Assembly (NCBI GenBank): GCA_005784505.1
Contig: VCAZ01000039.1
Coordinates: 1,267,001-1,331,000, forward strand
DNA length: 64,000 nucleotides
Direction: 5' to 3'
From: Bagarius yarrelli
Lineage: Eukaryota; Chordata; Actinopteri; Siluriformes; Sisoridae
In this document: positions 13,501 through 23,802 of the stretch, in pieces
How the letters are laid out: each line of letters opens with the position of its first letter
Numbering within the stretch: the stretch's first letter is position 1
The notes under the pieces: model-generated
What the model saw: only the letters and a program-made list of their open reading frames with translations
Databases searched by the model: none
What the model was told of the DNA's origin: nothing
Made by a program: the position numbers and the translations under genes

Positions 13501-13957
13501 TGACGAAGAAGAGGACACTCCGGTTGAAGACGACTTCTCAAACCCTTTCAGTGAAGAAATCCAGAGAGAAGAGCAGCAGCAAGCTTTTGGTAATCCTAAA
13601 GAGTACAACCCTTTTGAGGAAGGTGAGGATAAAGAGCAGGATGTAGACGCTGGGGGAAAAAGTCCTTCCAGAAACCCCTTTGAGGACGATATTGAGGAAG
13701 AGGACAAAGGCAACCCTTTTAAAGACACATTAAGCGAGAACATGTCCATCTCAACTAATCCCTTTGAATCTGGAGATGACAGTCCAGCACTGGACGACAT
13801 CATTGAGGAAGAGTTGTTGCTTCAGCAGATCGATAACATCCGTGCATACATATTTGACGCCAAGCTCAGTGGACGGACAGATGAAGTGGAGCTTCTGTCC
13901 CAAAATTTGAGGGAGCTACAGTGTACTCTACAGGAGCAGAAGAGAAAAGCGCACTGA
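4509..13957 (+). CDS. rbsn: Rabenosyn-5 (FYVE-finger Rab4/Rab5 effector), 11 coding exons
   Basis: Coding exons: 4509-4671, 6142-6273, 6414-6514, 6638-6683, 6769-6930, 7095-7357, 8390-8460, 9778-9864, 9966-10068, 11315-11419, 12884-13957. They sum to 2307 nt (768 aa plus stop); the human protein is about 784 aa. Visible domains: an N-terminal C2H2 finger (C21, C24, H37, H42); a FYVE finger at about 155-264 with the RRHHCRLCG core (R177-G185) and its closing cysteines C261/C264 one exon later; a charged helical stretch at about 370-440; six NPF motifs in an acidic region at about 615-710; and a C-terminal helix ending near EEELLLQQIDNIRAYIFDAK. Family knowledge: the FYVE finger binds PI3P on early endosomes, the helical parts bind Rab4 and Rab5, and NPF motifs bind EHD EH domains, together driving endosomal fusion and recycling. 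The start is the family MAS start; an upstream ATG at 4409 opens only a short uORF. It converges on mrps25. Introns 2 and 11 carry DNA transposons. Confidence 0.96.
4917..6014. mobile_element. Non-autonomous DNA transposon with Tc1/mariner-like ends
   Basis: In rbsn intron 2. The left end (TATGGGCAAATGTATAGGG then ACACC) and right end (GGTGTCCCCAAATGTTTGG then CTATA) form imperfect terminal inverted repeats of about 25 bp next to TA dinucleotides. The same ends bound a shorter element at 22872-23308. The interior has no intact transposase and carries a 12-bp inverted repeat at 4980-4991/4998-5009. Confidence 0.6.
7470..7770 (+). mobile_element. tRNA-derived SINE, family 2, intact pol III boxes
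   Basis: In rbsn intron 7 (between exons 7095-7357 and 8390-8460). The head has a perfect A-box (TGGCTTAGTGG) and a perfect B-box (GGTTCGATTCC), followed by the family tail (CCGGTTTCCTCCCACAGTCC, then GTGATGGACTGG). It is the best-preserved family 2 promoter in the window. Confidence 0.75.
10606..10793 (-). mobile_element. tRNA-derived SINE, family 1
   Basis: In rbsn intron 10. Reverse copy with the tail (GCATTTGGCAGACACTTTTA), the body GGGGCCCAGCAGTGG and a tRNA-like head ending in CATGAGCCACCAC. Open frames across it are repeat shadows. Confidence 0.7.
12068..12645. mobile_element. Non-autonomous DNA transposon (MITE-like) in rbsn intron 11
   Basis: The ends TAAGTTCACACTGAGC and GCAGTGTGAACCTAAAC are imperfect inverted repeats around non-coding sequence of about 550 bp. 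This end type is common in fish MITEs. No transposase is present and the superfamily is uncertain. Confidence 0.45.
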
Positions 13958-16513
13958 CCCCTGCATTTCTTCTGTTGGGATCCGAATGCATTTTCCATTG
14001 TAAGTTGTATGTTTTACCCGTTGTTTCAGGCTGTTGACATGTACCTGTAACGGAGATCTACAGCTCAAAGTTGGATATGACAAAAACTTATTTGGAACAT
14101 TTATAGATACAGTTTTTGTTTGTCCTACATGTACAAACCATTTGGCCTGCCATTAACTTTGCTTATATTATATCAGGATGATTATTTTAAAGAAAGTTTA
14201 TCTTGTCTTGTTTATCCATCTTTAAATGATTTGTAGAACAAACTAAACTAAAAAAAACTTGCAGGATTTCTACCATTTTTGGTAATGATAATGTCCTTTA
14301 TACTAACATGTGCATGTTGATAAAGCTGTGCAGTTACACTAGACACCCTAAACCAAAAAAAAAAAAAAACAAGCTCTCAGAGTGATAAAAAAAATGCAAA
14401 ATAACACAAGAGTAAAATGCACTAAATCAACTAAAAGCAGCTCAGCCACTGCAGCGCACACACACTAACGCCGGATACATTCTTCATGTAAGGCAACGCA
14501 CACAACAAAAAAAACTCGCATGTAGAGCTTAGGATCTGTACTGCAATGCAGCTGTGATATACAAATATGAAAACCAAAAAAAGAATTAATTTTTGCAAAT
14601 GGTAGCTATCTTTAGGTTGTTTTATTTGGCTGGAACCTTTACTTTGATTCGCTCTTGTGGATCCAGTAGAACTTTGCATACAGCTGGAATTTTATTATCT
14701 GCCCATCTAATTATATGCAAATTACACGATTCTAAAGCTTTCCGTTAATGCACCATAAACCTCCACGAATGTTCATGAATTTTCCACATGCGTCTTATGC
14801 ATTTTGGTCAATGTTGGAAGAAAATTTCTTAGACTTATTAACACCTATGAGCCAATTTTGCTTAAAGCTTCACTTTGATGCTCTCGTGTGATCCGATAGT
14901 AAAATTTATCGGCTTATCTCTCTCTCTTTTTTTGACAATGACATCTAATTGCAAATTATACGATTCTAAAGCATGTCTGTTCACATGACTTATTGCTTAT
15001 GACTTAATAACCCCCATGAGCCAAATCAACAAATGTTTTCTCACATGAAGGTCACCACAAGGAAAGTAAAAGCTGACATCAGGTTTCCTAATGACGTTTT
15101 GGTGACAATACTCTCATAACACTATGAGTAGCATGACAAAAATGCTGCTTTGTTAAAGAAATGCACAACATGGCAAAAATAATAACAATACGTTCCTCTT
15201 ACAGATGACAAACTGTTAGGATTAGGATTGATTAAGGGCTTATTTATATGACTGTGTCTGCTACACAGGAGGAAAAGCATTTTGCCACAACAATAAAATA
15301 TCTTTTAATGAAAAAGCAAAAAATTATGTTTTACGTAGTTATTCACAGGAAAGCATCTTATCACAACTAAAACATTCTGATATCCATATGTACATGCGGA
15401 GTAAATTATAATAAAAAGCTTTCTTTATTGTGATAAACTGCATTAAAAAGATCAATTATAAAAATGTTTACTCTGAACTAAATTATTTCTAATAGTAAAA
15501 GTAATGCTTTTCTCGTAATAAGATAAGTATGTGATCTGGAATTATTCAGACTTTCTCATAAAAGTAAGAAATCTTTGAGCAGGCCATGATTATCAAAACC
15601 AATAACTGCAAATATGATAAAATTTCCCAACGACAGACTTAAAATAAAAATTTAAAAAAAAAGGGGAAAAAAGGAAACCGTACTACTTAAAATACATTTA
15701 TTTGTATTTTAGAATTAGCTTGTTAGCTTGAGAAATGAAGAATGTAATTTTCATAACCCTCTTTATGTCTCGGTGCCGCTGCCTTGCAGATATTGTGTTA
15801 TGGATTTGAGTGTTTTATTGGTTGAAGTTTATCATCATTGAGCAATTGGATATTATTGGCTAACGTCACTAACCGTTTGTCAGATCTATTTTAATAGCTT
15901 TGTATTAGCTTTTGGTCATTGTATGCTGCACCTTCTAGAGCCTCTTATTTTTAAAGCTGGGGTCGAATGTCTGCTTAAATATTCGAGACGCACTTTAGTT
16001 ACATGTTAAATGTTATCGAACACTAATCCAATTGTGCACTGACAGGTCTACCATATACAATTCAGAAGAGAAAATCACCATAACGAGTTGCTTCAACAAG
16101 ATTTATTATGAATAGTCAGAGTTTTAAGTGAACACAACCCGCATAGGGACGACGGCAGGATGTGTGTTTTTGTAGGGTGATATTTCTCCAATTAATGATG
16201 CATCAATGATGTGCTTGATGTGGCTGATGTCAGTGAAACACCTGGTAACGTTTCAGTCATGAAGCTTGTTCATTTTCAGACTGCACTAATAAAACAGAAT
16301 AAATAAGACAACTGTGGTTGTGACTTTTTACTCTGGTGTTAATCATGTCTTTAAGTCTTAGTGAAACCAAGTAGTAAATTAAATAACTTTACAAAAAAAT
16401 TCATTAGCTGCTTATCTTTTTTTACACATACTGACTGCAGTCCATTCAGGCAGAAGAACCTACTGAGGGTTGAAATGTTGCAATCCTGTCCTCCTTTTTT
16501 TTTTTGGCCAGGT
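13958..16513. other. Tail-to-tail gap between rbsn and mrps25
   Basis: AT-rich sequence holding the rbsn 3' UTR and the mrps25 3' UTR. Candidate polyadenylation hexamers are AATAAA at 15292-15297 (+, rbsn) and AATAAA on - at 16102-16107 (mrps25). No exon, RNA gene or clear transposon was seen. Confidence 0.5.
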
Positions 16514-17794
16514 TTAGTCCTCAGAACTGGCAGCCATTTTGGTCCTGTATTTGCCAGTCATCTCTTTTGGCAAAGGCACCCGACCTGGGTGGGGAACCTG
16601 ACCTTCTACTTCGCTTATACACTCGCGCAGGAAATATTTTTTTGGTCCGAAGTTTGCAGGGTTCGAGGACTCCATCTTGGCTAAAGCCTCAGCTTTCAAA
16701 ACTTTACTGTAAGAAAAAGACACAAGAAATGATTAAATAGTAACAGGGTCTTGAATACTATTGTTCAAATATACAAAATATCTGCAGAAAATCTGATCCT
16801 ATTTTTTAATGACAGTACTTTTTACATCCTTTGGGCCTGCTGTGACTTCTAAGTAATTTTATGAATGATTATTTTGTTATATTTGAGCATCAATAGATTA
16901 TATATTTATAACTTAAAGCTGTGAAAGAAAACTGAGGCAGTTGGGCTCAGAGCTTAAAGTCAGTTACACACATTGCTTCTGGAGCTTAAGAGACTAAAAT
17001 TGGCTTTTTCACATGAATAATATAATTAAACAATTGCACTTTTTTCTTTCAGATGCAAATGCCTTTGCTTTTCCTCTTGGTTGATACAGAAAAGTCACTA
17101 CAGTCGACAAACAGTGTTATTTTAATATAATGGTTGCATAAGCGCTCGATTTGTCTTATGTGATAATATTTCCTTATTTTATTTTAGGGAGTTTTAACCA
17201 TTATTGGTGCGACCTCCATTAGTTAGCATTAAAGACATGTTCAGCCTGATTTATTTTTAATCTCTTTTACGAGGACAAAAAAAAGGAAAATAGCGTGTAT
17301 GTAACATTAACACACGTTACGTGTTTAAAGTGCAAAACAGTTTGTGGCAAAGCGTAAAAGTCTTAGAATAAAAAAAATAAGGTGCTAAGTGGGAAAAACT
17401 AATCATTGATAATGTTTTAACTGTCTTGTTTTAGCAGAGATGCTTTATTAACTGAACACAACATACTGGCCTGTCAGAGACACAACACAATTTAGAAAGA
17501 AAAAAAAAAAAAAACACTTACTCTGACTTGCCCAGGATCTTCTTGACATGCTGGGTTATTTCTTTATAGTCCTTTCCTTCTACATCCACCAACACCTGTT
17601 CTCCATCATCTAAAAAACATTAAAATATCTAAATCAAATCTGCTGGAATAGTTTAATCGATGGACCAAATACTCAGTATTAGAAAAGGGCGCGAATGATT
17701 GACGATAATTAATTTCTAATATTAGGGAAGGGCATGATTAATTGATAATACGATAATTGAAAAATAAATAGAGTTAGTTTTCCCATTTAGAGAT

Positions 17795-17830
<36 letters not shown>

Positions 17831-19218
17831 CGGAACACAGAGATTAACATGTGTGTGTTGGTGAGGTCTGGTTTGCGAACCAGTTCACCAATTCAGACTC
17901 AATCGTTTTGCGTCTATCTTTAAGATAAACCAATGAGATGCCAGTTTATTGAAATTACCTGTCCGAAGGAAGCGGCTTTCTAAAAAATAACCTGACTTCC
18001 CATCAGTAGTGTGTTTTTAGTAGTCTGAACGGGGAAAACCTTCCAATCACCTTGCAACTTGATCCAATCACAGTGACACTTTTTTTGCAAAGTTGACCAA
18101 TCATTGTTAAGCCCCTCCGATAACGTAACAGCTACATCACCAAACACACGTCCTCGTTTCTTAATTTAAAGCTGTGCTAATAGGATAAAAGTCTCATTTA
18201 CCAACAAATGCGAAGCATTTCCCCTGATTATTTTAGTTTTATAAAGAATGCATTACGGTAATGCAATTAATCCTGCAATTTTATTGCAACAAAACACCTA
18301 AAATCTTTGCAGCATAGTTTTTTTTGTTTTTTTAGTCTTTCAAACCCACATTAATGTGAGTCAATCACAAATAGAGCAACAAAATCCCGGAAAGACTGGA
18401 TCAACAGTTGAAAAGTAACAATTAATCCATCATTTTGTTTATTTGACTGATTAGGGATTGAAGAAATCCAATTAAATGCATATATTTAATCATAATTCAC
18501 TTTGCTTATGTAGAAGTTTTATTATTGTCCTGTGTACGAGTACACGGAGGCCAAATTCTAATAACTATATTATTGATAATGAAGCAGTCACAATGATATT
18601 AAGGTAAAACTTAAGCCTTATGTTAAATAAACTATAATACAATATCATATTTAAATAATAATAATAATAATCAGACATGTATTTACCCAGATAAAACCGA
18701 AGAAAGGGTGACGGGGTCATATTTTTGAACATCATGACTTGAACCCAGGGATTTTTGTACTGGATTTGTGGCAAAGAAAAGAACACAAATTTTCTGTAAA
18801 AAGACAACAAACAAATAATTAATTTAAGAAAACAAATAAGTAAATAAGGCAAATAAATTACATTCTTGTAACAGATAAAAAATATACATAAAACATTAAT
18901 TAATTTCCATTTTTACTAGAGTGCAGGATTTGTAATTATTTAGTATTTTTTAATTTTACAATTTAAAGGGATACAAAGGGCCAAACCATATAAACCACTT
19001 GCACTTAGTGGAATTTAGCTAGCAGGCTAAATGCTAGCACGCTAGGAGCAGCTAAGCTAAAAGCTAACAGGTTCAGTGACTGACCTTGCGCCTTCACTAA
19101 GTTCTCCTCGCGTGTTGTAATTTACAGTCATAATCTTCACGGTGTTTTTAAAAACTACTTCTCCTTTTTGTAGATATTCTAAAGTCCTGCGTATCGGGAA
19201 CCTTCCTTTCATCGGCAT
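16514..19218 (-). CDS. mrps25: Mitochondrial small-subunit ribosomal protein mS25, 4 exons
   Basis: Exons on -: 19218-19085, 18793-18687, 17609-17522, 16706-16514; total 522 nt, 173 aa, the same length as human MRPS25. The protein starts MPMKGRFPIRRTLEYLQKG, runs through KNPWVQVMMFKNM and a GEQVLVDVE segment, and ends NFGPKKYFLREC...AASSED. It is a structural protein of the mitochondrial 28S ribosomal subunit, made in the cytosol and imported. The start is the second methionine of the open frame and matches the family start; the first would add 10 residues with no family counterpart. All junctions are GT-AG in compatible phase (2, 1, 2). It converges with rbsn and runs in the same direction as nr2c2. 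A diverged partial copy of the exon-2 region lies upstream at 19519-20033. Confidence 0.96.
17795..17830. repeat. (AG)n microsatellite
   Basis: Dinucleotide run in mrps25 intron 2, slightly interrupted. Confidence 0.9.
18719..19060. repeat. Tandem duplication, block B copy 1 (contains mrps25 exon 2)
   Basis: This block (3' part of intron 1 and most of exon 2 of mrps25) is repeated at 19519-19932 with a few per cent of mismatches and two small indels. Both copies end with the same run of GCTAGC-type words. Together with block A it shows a local tandem duplication. Confidence 0.85.
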
Positions 19219-19422
19219 GATGAAAATGTGGGGGTTTTTTATTGACAAGCGAGTGAAAATCTTATCATCAACACCAGCTCATGTTCTTCTTCCTGTTCCG
19301 CTCCGTGTTCACTGTGAGGAGGAAAACGAACCTACTGCCACCAGGCGATTCGGCGGGTTACACACTATTAATGAAACAGTGAAGTTCTGACAATAAAGAA
19401 TGAGACATTGTTAGATTTTTTG

Positions 19423-19520
19423 TTGGAGAAAATCGATAGATTATCGATTGTTGTTAATCTTTAAACAATTAAATTTACTAAAGAAAATCATTTGCACGGG
19501 TTTTAAAATGATTTTATTCA
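19423..19520. repeat. Tandem duplication, block A copy 1
   Basis: GTTGGAGAAAATCGATAGAT and the following 80 bp recur at 19932-20033 with a few substitutions. It lies just upstream of mrps25 exon 1 on the - strand. Confidence 0.8.
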
Positions 19521-19594
19521 TATTTTTGAACATCATGACTTGAACCCAGGGATTTTTGTACTGGATGTGTGGCAAAGAAAAGAACACAAATTTT
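19519..19594 (-). pseudogene. Truncated extra copy of mrps25 exon 2
   Basis: On -, an intact acceptor (TTTTTACAG) is followed by a frame matching mrps25 exon 2 from KFVFFSLP to MMFKNM with one change (Q to H). Homology then stops at the edge of the duplicated block, so the last third of the exon (TPSPFLRFYL) and its donor are missing. It lies 5' of exon 1, so it cannot act as a normal exon of the gene unless transcription starts further upstream. Confidence 0.8.
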
Positions 19595-19932
19595 CTGTAA
19601 AAAGACAACAAACAAATAAATAATATAAGGAAACAAATAAGTAAATAAGGCAAATAAATTATATTCTTAAGTAATTTAACTAACAACCTGAATAACGTTT
19701 CACTTTTTTTTTGTAACAGATAAAAATATACATAAAACATAAATAAATTTCCATTTTTACTAGAATGCAGGATTTGTAATTATTTATTATTTTTAATTTT
19801 ACAATTTAAAGGGTTAAAAATGTTACTGAATTTTATTTTATTTAATTTTTAGCCAAACCATATAAACCACTTGCACTTAGTGGAATTTAGCTAGCAGGCT
19901 AAATGCTAGCACGCTAGGAGCAGCTAAGCTAG
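19519..19932. repeat. Tandem duplication, block B copy 2
   Basis: Near-copy of 18719-19060. It carries about 43 bp extra near 19670-19712 and a replaced segment near 19812-19850. It joins directly to block A copy 2 at 19932/19933, whereas in copy 1 about 360 bp containing mrps25 exon 1 lie between the two blocks. Confidence 0.85.
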
Positions 19933-20033
19933 TTGGAGAAAATCTACAGATTATCGATTGTTGTTAATCTTTATACAATTAAATTTACTGAAGAAACTCA
20001 TTTGCACTGGTTTTAAAATAATTTTATAATTCG
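19932..20033. repeat. Tandem duplication, block A copy 2
   Basis: Near-copy of 19423-19520, abutting block B copy 2. The order B1, exon 1, A1, B2, A2 is what a tandem duplication of about 0.8 kb followed by loss of exon 1 from the second copy would leave. Confidence 0.8.
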
Positions 20034-20360
20034 CTGCTTTTAGAATACTGTTTAATACTGTATATAATAATGCTACATCTTTTTTAATAACTGTTTAAAT
20101 GTATGTTATTAGTTAAAATATGTATTAATGATCAACAGGCTACAATAAAAAAAGGGGGGAAAGGGGAAGAAATGTGCCTCAAAGAAATGTATAATTACTG
20201 TGGAAAAATATTTCAATTTAAGAGAATTTCCCCCATAAAATTACTTTTAAGTAAGTTTTTTACATAACTAAAGAATTATATATATATTTTCAAAAGTCCT
20301 ATCAAGTATCGAAACGTGAATAATAAAAAAGGCAAAAACTGTTTTTATATTAAAATTAAG

Positions 20361-20512
20361 TGGCAGACACCCTTATTCACTTACCCTCTATCTCCTCCAC
20401 ACACCCGAGCAATTGGGGGTCTTGCTTAGGGGCCCAGCAGTGGCAGCTTGGATGTGCTGGGAAATGAACCCTGATCTTCTAATTACCAGTCCAACACATT
20501 AACCACTGCAAT
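20361..20512 (-). mobile_element. tRNA-derived SINE, family 1
   Basis: Reverse copy. The body GGGGCCCAGCAGTGGCAGC and the tail GTGGCAGACACCCTTATTCA are recognisable. The tRNA-like head is decayed. Confidence 0.6.
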
Positions 20513-22871
20513 AAATTGATTTTTAATAGCATTGTTTTATTTTGTTAGCACTTTTTTATGCAATTTATTATTCCTTTTTAAGTTATTTTATCGCGCCTGC
20601 ATTGTGCCATAAGTTCATTTTTTAAACAGCATCATTCGTTAGTTAAAGACTTCAGTCTTTAATAGACTTTAATTTCATTTAAGTTTTTATGTTGGTTTGT
20701 TTTGTTTCTTCTTCATTTATTTCTTTTTTTTCCCTTTTCACTATTTTTACTTAGAAATGACAGAATAATTCATAGAATTATAAACGTCTACAAATGCTTC
20801 CTAAAATGGCAGATTTTCTATGCAAAAGAAATGAAACCAGTGTAACTTTTGTTAAAATGATTTCCAACCTTCGTGTGAAAAAATACAAACATTTATAGGG
20901 GAAAAAAAACAATAAAAGTGCAGGAACTCATTTAAAAATCCTAATTAAAAAAATAGACACATCGGACACGATGAGTTCTGACATGTATGTTTTTTTTATA
21001 AAATGCTTTTGTTGACAAGACACTGAGGTCATTAGTTTTTTTTTTGTTGTTGTTTTTCTTTTTTTGCAATGTACATAAAGGAGTTAATTTCCGAAAGAAA
21101 AAGATTACTTGCTTGCTTTTAGTCTCTGGCAGATAAATATGTCTTAAGCCACAACATTTATACGCCATCTTGGTACAGCATTTGATACAATGCATTAACT
21201 ATTCCATGCATTATATACAAAAAAAAACAAAAAAACTATCATCTCATTGCTGGAGAAGAAAAAAAAAGGTTTAAAATAAACATGCATTCATTTTAATGAA
21301 ATCACATGTAGTATAAATCTCATTGAACATAATATCACAACAGTGATTAAAAAACAGTTTGGTGGGTTCAAAACCCAAATATTTAGGTAGGCTTTTATAC
21401 AGTACATGTACATTTCCGGTATGTAGATATTCATCTTCTTATGTTTGAAGTTTACCCTACAAAGGGGTAAATATATGCATTTAACACTCTTATATAATAT
21501 TCATAAGTGCATGATTGTACTTTTAGTACATTTCACAGAAACAGCTGTAATTATTTCATATGGCGGAAAGCACGCTGGAACCCCGACGGCTTGTTTACGA
21601 TGAATAAATTAAACGAGAAACTGAGCTTATATCCTTGATTAAAGCGCTACTGAGTGCTCCAAAACAGTCCTATAATGTAAGATTAAAATCCAAGTTTATT
21701 ATAGATTTATGAAGAGCGACGCTGATAAATAATAAGGAATCATATGAAGAAATACAACCGAACAGGTAAAAGCATGGTGGAATAATTCGCATAGTGAGAG
21801 ATAAAAAAAATGAGAGATGATGCAACATCCAGGAAAAGTGCATCATCCTTCTTATACTGATTGTCTGCACAGAGAAAAATGTAGTTTTATGAATCAAAGA
21901 GATTACAAGCTTAAATATATATAACCATCTGCGTTACCTGTGTAACCTCGGTTCCCTGAGAGAGGGAACAAGACATTGCGGAGCATCCAATTCGGGAATT
22001 CCTCATTATTGGCTAATAGTGTTGCAAATGACTGGCCAATTGCTGCTGACGTGCAACTACGATATGTGATAGAATGCCCGAGACAGCAAAGTTTACTGCA
22101 TTAAGGCATGACACAAATCTTCGAACACTCTCCAATTGAGGTCACCTAGTAGAGGAAGAGAGTAAGTCAAGAGCACGGACATGTAGAGCATCCGAGCATG
22201 GAGATTCCAGAGCTACGGACTAGGGTGCCATGTTGTGCTGCTCTGAGAAAGAAGGGATGGACCAGAGTGGGGCCATTAATAGCTCCTTCAGCCTGGAAAC
22301 CAAGGTTTGTTCTGCAAATTCAGAGCCACTAAGATAACAGACAATCTCTCCGATTTTTTTTTTAGCACCGGAGGAAAAATCTTGAAGGCATACTGCTTGG
22401 CCGCCAGCTAGCGTGACATCAGCTTTGAAAAAAAAAAAAAGCAGCTAGGGCTAAAGACACTGCCTCCAAATTCAGGTGTAGCTTTGAAGTACCCTGGCAT
22501 ATAGTGCCCCAGCCCATTGCTGATGCATCTGTAATGACAAGGAAACTCATGGGTCAAACATGACTGGAAAGCCATCTTCAGTCATCAGAAATAATTGCAT
22601 GATGCAGAAAATTATGATTTAGTTGCCGTCGTGCCGCCATTTATACTCTCGTGGAGTATTCTGCCACTAATGCATAAATTGCATATCATAGTTGCATATC
22701 AGTGGGCAGATAGTTGCAATGGTTTCTTCAAAGAAAATGTGAAACTTCTAGAGCAGAGGGTGAGTGAAGCTCACTGGCTTAAAGAACTGGCTTAAACCTA
22801 TAAAAAAAAAGGAAATATAATAAATAACCCCAGACATTGCAATTTAGTGTAAAACTAGGCTTAATGGGTCT

Positions 22872-23308
22872 CCTACGACATATGGATAAAAGTATTGGGA
22901 CCTGACCATCACATGTCACGTTTTTTTGCACATCCTATTCCAGATTTAGTTACACTCTTAAATCTATAATAACAGGAAAGTTTTTCCACTAGATTGTAAA
23001 GTGGGGCTGTGGGAATTTTCCCATTTAGGTATTAGTGAGGTCTGCGGTGCAGTTGGAGTCAAGACGCTTTGCAGTACACTCAAGTTTTTCCATTCTAACA
23101 GCTCAGGGGGCTTTGTAAACAGGGGCATTGTCACACTGGAACGGTGTTTGGGTCTCTTAGTTCCAGTGAAGCAATAATGTAATGCTTTAACATACGAAGA
23201 CATTCTAGACAACCGTGTCCTTCCACATTTTTTGGCAACAGTTTAAGGACACACTTATGGGTGTTTGCTGGTAAGGTGTCCACAAATATTTGGCCATATA
23301 GAGTATAT
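22872..23308. mobile_element. Short Tc1/mariner-type MITE
   Basis: Starts CATATGGATAAAAGTATTGG and ends GTCCACAAATATTTGGCCAT followed by ATA. These are inverted relative to each other and match the ends of the 4917-6014 element. About 430 bp, no transposase. Confidence 0.6.
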
Positions 23309-23802
23309 GTAGGAATATTAATACAATATTAAAAAAAAACAAAAAAAAACACACTCTGTGTTACAGAGAGGCCCACGCAAACACCATTTACATAAGAAAT
23401 CATGAGGAGATGTTTTTCAGGATCCCAACAAAACACGATCTGAAACACTAATAGTCAAACCTTAATACACTGGTGCTAAAATAATAATACAAAAGCATAT
23501 GTATAGTATGTTTTCCCCTTAGATATAACAAGTGCTTTAAATAGGCGAAGTAACTATTTTTTGATTTACTGTTAAGTTAAAATGCATATGTCATTAAGTA
23601 GTATTCAGTCAGACAGTACGACTGTAATGGCTGTTTGTTAGGAAAATGAAATGCTCGAGGCAAAGAAAAAAAGAAAAAGAAATAAGAAAGCGATCCAAGT
23701 GGTCCAAAGTTTTGCATTGCTTTGCAATATAAGCAAGTAATAATGGGAGTCATTATTAGCATTTCAGTCTGCACCTGTAGCTCAAAACAGGCTGCTCTGG
23801 AG

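Larger units (their letters stand above)
20034..23802. other. Gap between mrps25 and nr2c2, including the nr2c2 3' UTR
   Basis: No further exon was found. Contents: a family 1 SINE at 20361-20512; a repeat-like block at about 21940-22560 beginning with the near-palindrome GTTCCCTGAGAGAGGGAAC, a type I recall as dispersed in fish genomes; and a Tc1-ended MITE at 22872-23308. The nr2c2 3' UTR must start at 23802 and run left. AATAAA on - at 21695-21700 is one candidate signal, about 2.1 kb from the stop. Confidence 0.5.

Noticed and set aside
13062..13803. Reverse-strand open frames of 82 and 186 codons
   Set aside because: They are antisense shadows of the large last coding exon of rbsn, which has conserved NPF motifs in the + frame.
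16361..16740. Forward open frames of 78-107 codons
   Set aside because: Antisense of mrps25 exon 4, whose - frame is conserved and joins the other exons in phase.
19441..19740. 99-codon reverse frame containing KFVFFSLP... as a possible second mrps25 gene
   Set aside because: It is the truncated duplicated exon 2 with intronic sequence on both sides; exon 1, the exon end and later exons are missing.
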